Assembly (NCBI GenBank): GCA_022478985.1
Contig: JAKSZP010002695.1
Coordinates: 124,001 to 188,000 of the forward strand
Length of the DNA: 64,000 nt
DNA from: Massospora cicadina
Lineage: Eukaryota; Entomophthoromycota; Entomophthoromycetes; Entomophthorales; Entomophthoraceae
Reading direction: 5' to 3'
Part shown: in pieces, positions 55,395 through 64,000 of the stretch
How positions within the stretch are numbered: position 1 is the first letter of the stretch
Layout of the letters: every line of letters begins with the position of its first letter
The notes under the pieces: generated by a model
What the model was told of the DNA's origin: nothing
Database searches by the model: none
The model's input: the letters and a program-made list of their open reading frames with translations, nothing else
Translations under genes and position numbers: made by a program

Positions 55395-57900
55395 TTGGCT
55401 AAAACTGAGCAGTACCACCGGCATTATGTACATCCTGCTATTAGCCATGTACTCCAGATTTTGGGGTTGCATCATCTCAAGGTCCAGCATCAGTTGACCC
55501 TGGTGCAACAATTTAACTTTCAGTTATCCTCATTTTATGAAACGGCATCCAACTTTGGAAGGAAGATTGAGAGGCTATTCTTGATAATTGACGAGAAATT
55601 AATAATATCCATAACCAGTTAGTGAGAATTGATAATGGATTTGTGGGATACATTGTCCAAGAAGTATCTCAGCAGGTTAGCAATGTCACTAACCCTATTC
55701 ACCACTGTATCACCACTATTGAGGATGATATTATGAGACAACTGGGACAATTGTGGGTCCACAATGAGGAGCGCTTTGTTGAGCTTGATGGGCTAGTCAA
55801 CATCTTGTATGAATTGTGGATACTATCAGAGAAGGTGGACCTGGCCTGTTGGTTTTCCTGGACCATAGGGACCAACTAGTTACCCTTTGGTAAACTCAGA
55901 ACCTACTGGTGAACGTGGTCCTCCTGGTTTCTCGCTTCCAATGCATGATTTAGAACCTTCGATTCTACTAGTATTGAGAGTACAGGCATTAAAAAACCAA
56001 ATCCGAGCCATAGCACATAGATGTTTCTTATCATTGGAAAAACCTTCTGACTGACCTAGATTACTCTTTAACATCTTATTGGATGGCATGGATAATGCCT
56101 ATCATCTATGCGATGCTAACCAAACTATGCAAGAAAACCAGTTGCAAGGTTAAAAACTTCCATTGAATGGTTATCTGCTAGATGTGGAGTACTTGAGAAC
56201 AAGCAGGAAGAAATGATCACTGCAATTTCTAACTTGAATCAACAACATGCAAATGATCATCTTGCTCAATGGGTTTATAATTTACAGGAGGACCTCAATC
56301 ATTTAAGACAACAAGTTGACCAAATTCTCACTCAAGCTCATATCCCAGAATCTGAACCCTCCAAAGCTGATCCAGTCATGATATCAGGCTTACATTTTTT
56401 GAGTAATGAGCCCACTACCTTCAAGCCTACCTTTAAGGATAAGTTTGAGTTGAGCAAAGGTAGCATCCATTCTTTTCTCTTTGTCAATTAGTGTGCAATG
56501 GATGGGGCAACAATCAATAGAAAATATGGCACATTACCTCTTGCCTAAGCCAGCTTGCCCAAAAGATCATGGTTCCTCACCTTAAGGTTTGCAATACATG
56601 GGCTCAAGTGAAGACCGCCCTTACAAAAGAATTTGGGAGTGATCAAATCCTATGTTGAATGGTTGACTGGATATAAATAATTGGTAATTATAAATTATAA
56701 ATATCCTAATTATAGCCAAACTTGGGATTTGTGGCCTAGCAATTCCACTTAATAATAGTTGACTATGATGACATGGGCATGGGGGCTTTATTAATTTATT
56801 CAGACCTATAATAATAGCTGAATAAATAACCTGGGCACGTGGGCTTTTTTGGTCTATGTCAAAATTAGTTTTTAATGTCAATCAAGTTTTTGATCAAGCT
56901 AATTACTAATTAGTGGCATGAATCGCCTTGGTATGTACTGCTGATTGCTTGAGATGAGTATTGGTTCAGCTATTTGCAGATGCGTTAGAAATGCTGTCTT
57001 GAGTATATTTCTGAGTTTGAGACTGACTCTGAGATGTTTGGGATGTCTCAAGTTGAATGGATTTTAGACCCTCAAACAAACTTGTTACTTTCTCTGGCCA
57101 AGTGCCATTGAAATTGAGGTGTCTTGGGTAAGATGTGGTGAACCTCGAACCCTATAAATTATCCCAAGTTAATACTAATAAAATAATCAAGTATCAATAA
57201 TCAAATATCAATCATCAATATTCCTACAGTTCTATAGTTTAATTTATAAGCTTTTAGTAATAATACTTTACGTTGTATTAAGTTGAGTATTTACTTGGGA
57301 TCAGGAAGATCAGGGCAGCATGTCATCGTCTAAGTAATGACAGAAGAATATAACTTCAAGTACAATTACCAAGGAGTTATATCTTAACTATAGTCACCGT
57401 CTAGTCTGTTGTCTTCATACAATAGACGTTCAAAACTCCACCTTACCGCATAAGAAGAAGCAGCCATCCTTAGTAGACCAAAAATTCAACATCCTATCTA
57501 ACCAAAAGCAAACCTTTATAAGTATTCAAATCAAACGAGGAGAGTTAATCCAAGATTTTGGTGAGAGATTCTATCACGAGGTCCAAACTCTTGCTACTTG
57601 CGACCAGACTACTGTAGAGATGCCATATTGGCTGTAATGAGTACATTTGCTTCTCGCACTCAGCTCCTACTACATTTAAATCACTTAAAAGAAAATTCAG
57701 ATCCATTTTCGATATCAAAGAGGCGCTCATGGAGATTTCTAATGGTGTGGTACACCTGACCTCTGCTAATAACCCTTGTTCTTATATCCACGCAATGCTA
57801 GCTAGACCTAAACCTAAGCCAAAGAAGGAAAAAACTATTGCGGTCTCATAAGTCATGTGGAATCTCAATGTGTGAAAATCAAGCGGAGGAGTTTAAAAAA
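55395..57900 (+). pseudogene. gag of element P (interrupted by a solo LTR)
   Basis: N-terminal helical region with YVHPAISHVL (from 55,395) and a second helical block (55,622-55,830). A collagen-like stretch at 55,828-55,935 has GFPGP-x-GPT and GERGPPGF, with a frameshift between triplet blocks. A coiled-coil block contains YNLQEDLNHLRQQVDQIL (56,213-56,491). Capsid pieces VKTALTKEFGSDQ before, and KRGELIQDFGERFYHEVQTL after, the solo LTR at 56,653-57,491 lie in one register. A Lys/Pro-rich end (RPKPKPKKEK, about 57,810) follows. Gag forms the particle that packages element RNA. No zinc knuckle was found. Confidence 0.78.
56653..57491 (+). repeat. solo LTR 'S' inside gag of element P
   Basis: 839 bp with matching inverted ends TGTTGAAT...ATTCAACA and a perfect 5-bp target duplication TCCTA (56,648-56,652 and 57,492-57,496). 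TATAAATT at 57,153-57,160 and AATAAA at 57,177-57,182 support plus orientation. Capsid reading resumes in the same frame after one copy of TCCTA. It belongs to an LTR family not otherwise seen here. Confidence 0.88.
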
Positions 57901-57959
57901 GAGTAGTCAGCATAAGAAAAGAGGCTACCTGTGCTGTCCTACCTCTGGTGCCTCAATCA

Positions 57960-58530
57960 AAAACTTTTAACACTTCTAAAGACTGTTATGTGATATCCAC
58001 TCCTTGTAAATTGATATCCCTGATGAATTAGCCAACAAAGATACTATTTCTGCTTGCACTTCTGTTTATTTTTCTTCTAATTTAATTCAATCAAATAATT
58101 TCTCGGTGTTTTTAATCCTAAACTTTGGCACTGATGTGACCCAGGTAGAAGTCATTGTGCATAAGGTGAAAGTTTTGGCTATTATTGATATGGGATTGTC
58201 CATCAATGTAATCTCGTCCTAGCTTATATAAAATTAAATCAAATAGGTGCTGGACTTAAACTATTCTCAAGACTATATAACTGCTGGCCCTTCTTACACT
58301 ATATCTAGAGGAGCTTTTTCCTCTCTTCCAATGCGCTTTGGGAAGTTGTTTGTGTCAGCCCCTGCAGTAGTGTTGGACAACAACTGCTATGACCTGCTCT
58401 TGGGAACCTATTCTCTCATTGATTTTGATGCGATCATCAGTCTTAAGGACAATTACTTTTCTTTAATTGGGTACCAAGTACCTTTAATTCTACAAGATGT
58501 TCCCAATAGCAAAGGCAAACTCAAATGATG
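57960..58530 (+). pseudogene. retropepsin (aspartic protease) of element P
   Basis: VEVIVHKVKVLAIIDMG carries the active-site motif at 58,187-58,195 as D-M-G, where D-[ST]-G is required. LLLGTYSLIDFDAIISL (about 58,396-58,446) is the conserved second half of the fold. A frameshift and stops fall between them. Proteases of this family cut the Gag-Pol polyprotein. The Thr/Ser to Met change alone would inactivate it. Confidence 0.78.
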
Positions 58531-58582
58531 TGATTGTTTATTGGAATACCCCTCTTCTATCTCACATCTTGAGTACTAAATC

Positions 58583-58910
58583 TTGGGACCAAGGACTATA
58601 CTTCCGCCTCCATCAGCTTGTATCTCTGAAGAAATGCCTTTATATTATAACAATCCAATTACCATTCCTCCAAAAGCTCAAGTCATGATCAATACTGGAG
58701 TACAAGTATGTGTACCCCCTGATCATGTATTAGAGATCTTCAATAACCAAAATTCGTCTCATTTGTAGGCTTTCTACCTGCCCTGGTATCCTTAATCTCA
58801 CTTACTATGGGACTGTTGTAGTTCTACTAACTAATCTCACTTCTTGACCTATGTATTGAATTGCAATAACATCATCGCCTAAGTGCGGCCTACTCCTGTG
58901 AGTGAAATTT
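58583..58910 (+). pseudogene. dUTPase domain of element P
   Basis: Lies between protease and reverse transcriptase. ITIPPKAQVMINTGVQVCVPP (about 58,655-58,715) followed by HVLEIFNNQNSSHL matches the dUTPase pattern 'T.G..V.IP.G....I..RSS...'. After a frameshift come GILNLTYYGTVVVLLTNLT (about 58,785-58,845; family 'GIIDPDYRG.V.V.L.N') and an end reading RPTPVSEI. The enzyme would hydrolyse dUTP and limit uracil in cDNA. The motif III Asp is changed to Asn and the Arg of RSS to Gln, so it is inactive. Element G has the same domain. Confidence 0.75.
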
Positions 58911-58949
58911 TATACATCTTAGGATGTAGAGATTTATGTGAATTTGGGC

Positions 58950-59900
58950 TGGAAGATTCCCCTATCGTTGCTAGAATTGATTTCAAATTTAGGGATTCAC
59001 TCACTCCAGAACAGCATAAAGCTGAGTCTCTGATTGAAGAGTATGCGGATATTTGCCAAAGGTCCTGGAAATTTTAGGGCTAATGAAAGATGTGCAGCAT
59101 CAGGTGAAAACTGGGGATACTCCCCCTATTTAAGCTCAACCATATTGCAAATCTAAAGTCAAGGAGGCTCAGATCTCAGTGGAACTGAACACACCTGGGT
59201 GTGGGCTATTAACGCCTTATAAGAGTCCATGGGATTCTCCTTTACTACTCATCAGACAAAATATGGGGCCAAAAAGTGGTTATGAACTATTATCAGCTCA
59301 ATGATGTTACCCAAAAGGATTCTTATCTTCTACCTCACATAGATGATTCATTGAGATTATTGTCTGGGTCACAATACTTCTCAGCTATGGACCTTGCGAG
59401 TAGTTATTGTCAAATTGACCTATCTCCAGAAGATCATCAACAATGTGCTTTAATCTCTAATGAGGGGTTATTTGAGACTACTTGTATGCCGCAGGGGATT
59501 TGTAATGTCCCTGCTACTTTCCAACGAGCCATGGATGGCTTGTTTGGGGATTTGAAACTTATCTTGTGTTTTATTATACTTAGATGATGTTACTGTTTTC
59601 ACTCACACTTTTAATAAGCATTTGGCTCATTTAAAGGAAGTATTTGGTAAGATGCGTCACGCTTCAATTAAGCAAAAACCATCTAAGTGTGCTTTTTTAA
59701 GACTTAGATGGAATTCTTAGGTCATAAAGTTAATCACGAGGGGACTTTACCCTTATCTAGTAAGGTACAGGCTATTTTGGACATGCCTGTTCCTAGGAGT
59801 TTGCGCAATATCCAAGTGTTTTTAGGGATGGTTGGTTAACACCAACAATTCATCCCCCATTCTGCAGAGATTGTGGAGCCTTTAGTTTACCTTTTGCACA
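58950..59900 (+). pseudogene. reverse transcriptase of element P
   Basis: LIEEYADICQ (about 59,025-59,055) precedes the fingers. A 103-codon open stretch (59,276-59,587) includes YFSAMDLASSYCQIDL (first catalytic Asp in AMDL), EGLFETTCMPQGICNVPATFQRAMD, and then in a second frame YLDDVTVF (59,577-59,600) with both catalytic Asp intact. The thumb region (about 59,700-59,850) is in shifted frames. It would copy element RNA into cDNA in the particle. Confidence 0.85.
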
Positions 59901-59979
59901 AGGAAGTCCCTTTTGTATGGGAAATATCACAGCAGCAAGCTTTCAATCTTTTGCGCCAAGCCTTAGTGAGTGAACCAAT

Positions 59980-60370
59980 CTTAGCCCATCCTGATTTTTC
60001 CAAACCTTTTTTTATTTACCAATGCCAGTGATATTGCTATTGAGCCATTCTGGCTCAACATGATACTAACCTGGTTGATCACCCCATTGCATAAAATAGT
60101 AAAACATTTTCTAAGGCCATACACAATTATAGCATTACCAAGAGAGAATGGCTTGCAGTTTTGTCCGCCATCAAAAATTTCCGCCCTTACCTCAATGGCA
60201 AGCATTTCACTATTGTCACAGATAACGCTTTCTTGAAGTGGTTGCAACAAAATGAAGGATCCTGATGAGCGCTTATCTAGTTAGGCGTTAAAGCTCAAGA
60301 ATTATGACTTTACAATTTAACATTGCGCTGGAGCTATTCATCAAAATGCTGATGGACTTTCTAATTGACT
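59980..60370 (+). pseudogene. RNase H of element P
   Basis: LAHPDFSKPFF (about 59,980-60,013) opens the domain. KREWLAVLSAIKNFRPYLNGKHFTIVTDN (about 60,140-60,226) contains the catalytic Glu (REW/E) and Asp (TDN), and an 'AGAIHQNADGLS' end is visible in another frame (about 60,330-60,365). Stops and one frameshift interrupt it. The domain removes the RNA template strand. Confidence 0.78.
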
Positions 60371-60412
60371 ATACTAACGTTATTCTCTGCTGAGTAGGAT
60401 CGCATCTATGAC

Positions 60413-61610
60413 TTGATTGGTAAACCTGAGCTCTGGAACAGTGAGTCTAAAAATGTTATATCGAAGCTACAATCCTTAACTGAAGATACTCAGGTTAAAA
60501 ATGGTTTATTATACAAGAAGTTGAAATCTAAATGGTTGCTCTTTATTCAGCCCTCTGCGAGGACTGATACTATTATGGAGGCTTATCAAACAGTAGGGCA
60601 TGGAGCTGTCGCTAAGACTCTACAGTGGTTGAAAAATCATTGTTACTGGTATAACATGCTGGAATCTGTGCACAACGTGCTGGAGACTTGGCTTACTTGC
60701 CAACAATAACGTGGTGGAATTCTGATTTACCAACACAAAATTGTGGGACCTTCTAAACCTTTATTTACTATGAGTATCGATGTGGTGGGCTCAATCCCTA
60801 CTGCCACATATAGACATCATTATATTCTATTAGCTATTGCCCATTTTACTAAATGGATTGAAGCTATCTCAGTCTCCACGGTCACTGCTAAGGCTACTGC
60901 ATCCTTTCTCTTTAAGCAAGTTTTCACCAGGCATGGTAGCCCAAAAGTCCTGTTATCAGATAATGAGACTAACTTCATTTCTCAGGTGGTATCAGAGCTT
61001 ACTAAAACAATGGGTACCTATCAGTCATTTACGTTCCCTTGCAATTCTTCTACTAAAGGTACAGTCAAACGAGCAAATAGTATTCTTGTCGCCATTCTTC
61101 ATAAGATGGCTTCCAATGACCCTTTTAATGGAATCTCTATTTTCTTAGTGCGATGTTAGCTTATAGGGCTAGCTACCATCATTTATTTGGAATGTCTCCT
61201 TTTAGAGCTTTATATGGTTGGGATCCTATTATCCCCTCAATTGTACAACCTATTCTTGACGAGGCTACCACGCAAACTACTGATTTAGCTATGAGTAGAC
61301 TAGCTGATGAAATCATTCACGTAAAAGCTTTAGCTTTAAGTCCCTTACTACTACACCTTAAAAGAGGGAACAAGAACCAACGCTAGTAGACCTACGCTAG
61401 CGGAATATCAAGTCAGGGATCTTGTACTCTTCTATCACCATAAGCTGGGAGGAAGGATTTACAAACTTGACACCTTATGGGCTGGTCCTTACCGTATTAT
61501 TTATCATTGGGGTATTGAATACTCCATTGCAGCTGTTGATACTGGTACTGTTATCAATAGAGTGCATAGTAGATTTCTTTTTAAGTATGTGTCCCCTAGG
61601 CAAGATCTTG
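60413..61610 (+). pseudogene. integrase of element P
   Basis: N-terminal H2C2-like region with GHGAVAKTLQWLKNHCYW and LTCQQ (60,597-60,707). Core with SIDVVGSIP (first Asp, about 60,775), HFTKWIEAIS, LLSDNETNF (second Asp, about 60,953-60,979) and GTVKRANSI (about 61,057-61,083), where the catalytic Glu is replaced by Lys. AYRASYHHLFGMSPFRALYG follows (61,156-61,215). A C-terminal domain reads YQVRDLVLFYHHKLGG, LDTLWAGPYRI and VHSRFLFKYV (about 61,405-61,595). The Glu to Lys change makes it catalytically dead. Confidence 0.88.
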
Positions 61611-61618
61611 AGGGGGCA
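61609..61618 (+). promoter_or_regulatory. polypurine tract of element P
   Basis: TGAGGGGGCA directly before the 3' LTR (TGTTGGGG at 61,620). Confidence 0.8.
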
Positions 61619-61619
61619 T

Positions 61620-62180
61620 TGTTGGGGATTCAACTATGATGACTGAAATTACTCAAGATTGAGACTTAATATCTCAGTCTAATGAGATTTCAAAATCCAC
61701 GTTGTGGGATACCTGATTCTAAAATAGACTTACGATCAACCCTTCAGAGTTATCAACCTTCTCTAAAGGATAGTGCTAAGCTATCTGATGAGGCAAAATA
61801 TCATATATAAAGTTTAGTCTCATTAAATAAGAATCTTATCAGATCTGGCTATCACAAGTATGGTACTAAAAATCAGCAATATTGGTCCTCCAATAGGAAA
61901 GATCTTAAATCAGGTGCATCCTAAAATCCTCATGAATAACTACTAAATCTACCCCTATAAATTTCCTTATTTCTAACAAATAAAGTACCACTATTTTTGT
62001 CTCACGTAGCTTAAGTTTGGTCTATTAATATAGGATTCTGTATTTTTAATTGGAAAAAATTATAGCAACAGAACTAATAACTTTGTTGCACTTGTGTCAA
62101 TCTTCACTAGAGCCACGGAACTATTAATTTCATAGCCTTCATAGCATCTGCTTATCATAGTTTCTACTGAAATTCCAATA
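61620..62180 (+). repeat. 3' LTR of element P
   Basis: Starts TGTTGGGGATTCAACTATG, aligns throughout with the 5' LTR, and ends ATTCCAATA. TATAAAT at 61,956-61,962 and AATAAA at 61,979-61,984. Confidence 0.82.
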
Positions 62181-62235
62181 CCCTCATATTGCAATATAAA
62201 ATTAGAAATATTTGGACAGGGCTTCAAAAAATGAC

Positions 62236-62252
62236 CCTTATAGTGAGCACCA
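62236..62252 (-). promoter_or_regulatory. primer binding site of element Q
   Basis: The complement reads TGGTGCTCACTATAAGG, one base inside the 5' LTR of Q. This fixes the orientation of Q as minus strand. Confidence 0.75.
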
Positions 62253-62253
62253 G

Positions 62254-63095
62254 ATGTCATAACCTGTGCTCTGGCATTAACTACAATTAAGCACAGGCTA
62301 GGTCACACTGAAAAACGAAAATCTGTATAGATATAGATTTATAAAAAGATGAAATAATCTTGAAGTAGTCGCAATAAAGGCTTTTTATTGTAAAGATAAG
62401 TACACTAGAAATCAAATACTTAAAGTGGCTATTGGTCGGCGGTTTAATGTCTTTGTAGTTATAAATTCTGAAGCTATTTTAAGAGAAAGATTCCATCCCT
62501 TGACAATCCCTACTAGATATGCTTTCTAACTCAGAGTTTTCGTTTATGCACTTTAATGCTAAATGAGCAGCACTTGTGATTGCAAGGTAGTTGCATAATT
62601 TTATAAGTGGTCAGGGATATGAATGCCTAGGGTATGAGGCACATAAATAAAAATACTCTTAATTGATTGAAACCAATACACTGTTTTATGCCAAAAATAA
62701 TAATAATCTATTGCTTACCAAGTAGAAGCCGGTGAGGGGTATGGTATTTAATATCATAATGAGTAGTAGACTCAATACTAGGAGGTCATAAAACAATGTC
62801 TTTAAGGAGTACTCAAGTAATTATGTTTTGAGATTGCACTGGAAAAATTAAGCATGTGATTGTATTTATATATAAAAAAACTTGAGGCTACAAGGCGAGG
62901 CAACCAGGAGTAATTAGTACTTTCAATTTACAACATATAAAAATGTGGGAGCGGGCGTGAATTAATCAATATAAAGTAATATTATAGATCAACATTGATT
63001 TGCAGAGAATTAATCAAAGCCTCAATCTAAACAATAGTTAATAAAACATAAACAAGTTATTTATTCAGATGGGTGGTCAGACCAATAGTAAAACA
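62254..63095 (-). repeat. 5' LTR of element Q
   Basis: The complement begins TGTTTTACTATTGGTCTGACC at 63,095 and ends next to the primer site. 842 bp, aligned with 51,464-52,301. Confidence 0.72.
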
Positions 63096-64000
63096 TGCTA
63101 AACCAAGAAACCAATGTGGGAAAAGACCAATCCTAATAGACAAAGAAAAAACTATCTCTGGCAGTGATCAAAGTTTACTAAAGAAGTCAGAAAAAATAAA
63201 AACAATGTAACATTAGAACGTCTTATATGGAAAATGATCTCAATCCTTTACATCAGATAATGAATCCTTAAGCTCATATATTTACATATATTGATCTAGG
63301 GAAACCAAATCCAAAATTGAAGAAGTAACACGCCTTTATGTGAAGAATCTCCTGAAAAAATAAATAGATAAGATCAGGACAATTTACCACTGGATGACGT
63401 TTATATTGATTCTGATGACAACAATTAAAAGACAATTCCTTAAAGCCTGAGTAACTTAAGATATCTCTTAATGCAGCAAAAGATGACCTTATTTACAAGT
63501 AAATAGTATTTTAACTTACTTGAATTTTGTATATGTATATATTTTGATGATATGAGAGATTTTTGAGAAATCATTAATAGTGGTCTTCCTTGTTGATATT
63601 GTCCTTACAAAGTTAGCAAAAACTAAGACTTGCACTTTACCTGGATCATAAAAATAAGAGACTGTAGCCTACAAAAATTATTTTAAAGGAGCCTATAGTG
63701 ACAAGCCGTTACAGTTTAGATAATCTTTTATCAGTACAGCAGAAATTGTTTGTTAAACCAAAATTATGAAACAGCTTTACACTAAAATTTATAAGACGTA
63801 TGGGCTTAGTGTGATTTCAAAAAAGATACTCTGTATTTTTAGGGAACACTTTGATGTTGATTATTAACAAGAATGGAAATTATTTCAAAAGAAAGTTAAA
63901 TAGTTATAGTAGCAAAGTATGGGACATGATTAACCCAGTATAGTATCATAAGGCCTGTCAATGCTCACAGAAGCCACCTGATCAAATTAGTTAGAATCAT
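63096..64000. other. probable continuation of element H interior, unrecognised
   Basis: By nesting logic this should be the sequence in which Q inserted, i.e. the interior of H. It is AT-rich and shows no protein motif. No LTR end was found before the window closes. Confidence 0.3.

Larger units (their letters stand above)
54458..62180 (+). mobile_element. element P: near-complete Ty3/gypsy retrotransposon with dUTPase
   Basis: 7.7 kb, plus strand. LTRs 54,458-55,016 and 61,620-62,180, primer site 55,018-55,034, purine tract 61,609-61,618, possible target duplication CCCAC (54,453-54,457) / CCCTC (62,181-62,185), 4 of 5. Domain order: gag with collagen-like patch, protease, dUTPase, reverse transcriptase, RNase H, integrase with a conserved C-terminal domain. 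Broken by stops, shifts and a solo LTR in gag, but it is the best-preserved polyprotein in the window. Inserted in element Q. Confidence 0.9.
51464..63095 (-). mobile_element. element Q: minus-strand LTR retrotransposon hosting element P
   Basis: LTRs 51,464-52,301 and 62,254-63,095 (about 840 bp) align in many blocks (for example AACTACAATTA-GCACA, GGTCAG-CCAATAG). The primer site complement lies at 62,236-62,252 and a G-rich tract at 52,302-52,313. Possible target duplication TGCCT (51,458-51,462) / TGCTA (63,096-63,100), 4 of 5. The interior without P is only about 2.2 kb and encodes gag-like pieces but no pol, so Q is non-autonomous or internally deleted. Confidence 0.75.

Noticed and set aside
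1..64000. CRISPR arrays, rRNA or bacterial-type operons
   Set aside because: No regularly spaced repeats, rRNA signatures or ribosome-binding-site/ORF organisation were seen. The content is eukaryotic retroelements.

Overview
This window reads as a transposon graveyard from a large, AT-rich eukaryotic genome. I find no host protein-coding gene, rRNA, tRNA or CRISPR array. Nearly every stretch that can be identified is retroelement sequence at various stages of decay. The LINE reverse transcriptase and the Ty3/gypsy polyproteins with a dUTPase domain recall fungi with repeat-rich genomes, but this is an impression from motif style and not a proof of taxonomy.

Layout. (1) 1-4.6 kb: two degenerate copies of a copia-type LTR, the second followed by an initiator-Met-like primer binding site, with SINEs and mini-retroposons inside. 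(2) 5.0-9.1 kb: a minus-strand gypsy gag relic (call it K) split by a compact non-autonomous LTR element (element A, 6,416-8,756; LTRs of about 1,061 bp, 177-bp interior, perfect 5-bp target duplication). (3) 10.6-12.4 kb: an ORF1-only LINE copy. (4) 12.4-18.9 kb: degenerate direct repeats of unknown class. (5) 18.9-46.5 kb: one LINE ORF2 (LINE5) cut into three pieces by two gypsy elements: B (plus strand, 20,823 to about 29,780) and G (minus strand, about 30,359-45,573). G itself carries a 5.26-kb LINE (LINE1), an ORF1-only LINE (LINE2) and a solo LTR of element A. (6) 46.5-64 kb: LTR element H starts inside LINE5 and hosts LINE3 and the minus-strand element Q. Q hosts the plus-strand gypsy P (54,458-62,180), and P hosts a solo LTR (56,653-57,491). 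This gives a five-level nest: LINE5 > H > Q > P > solo LTR.

The most unusual signal is a family of at least ten tiny insertions, about 26-50 bp each, ending in a conserved GGACCACCTAGTACTAAAAA-type tail with an A-run. Six of them are flanked by clear target-site duplications of 12-19 bp. One sits in the 3' LTR of element A while the sister 5' LTR keeps the empty site. Six copies share a 5' end (G[AG]TG...), suggesting a complete element of only about 48 nt, moved by LINE-type target-primed reverse transcription. Other points of interest are collagen-like Gly-X-Y stretches in three gypsy gag relics, dUTPase domains between protease and reverse transcriptase, a repeated ORF1-only LINE architecture, and a perfect 71-bp-arm palindrome.

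All boundaries were read by eye. Those supported by target duplications or by TG...CA/PBS/PPT signals are accurate to a few bases; others are marked approximate.
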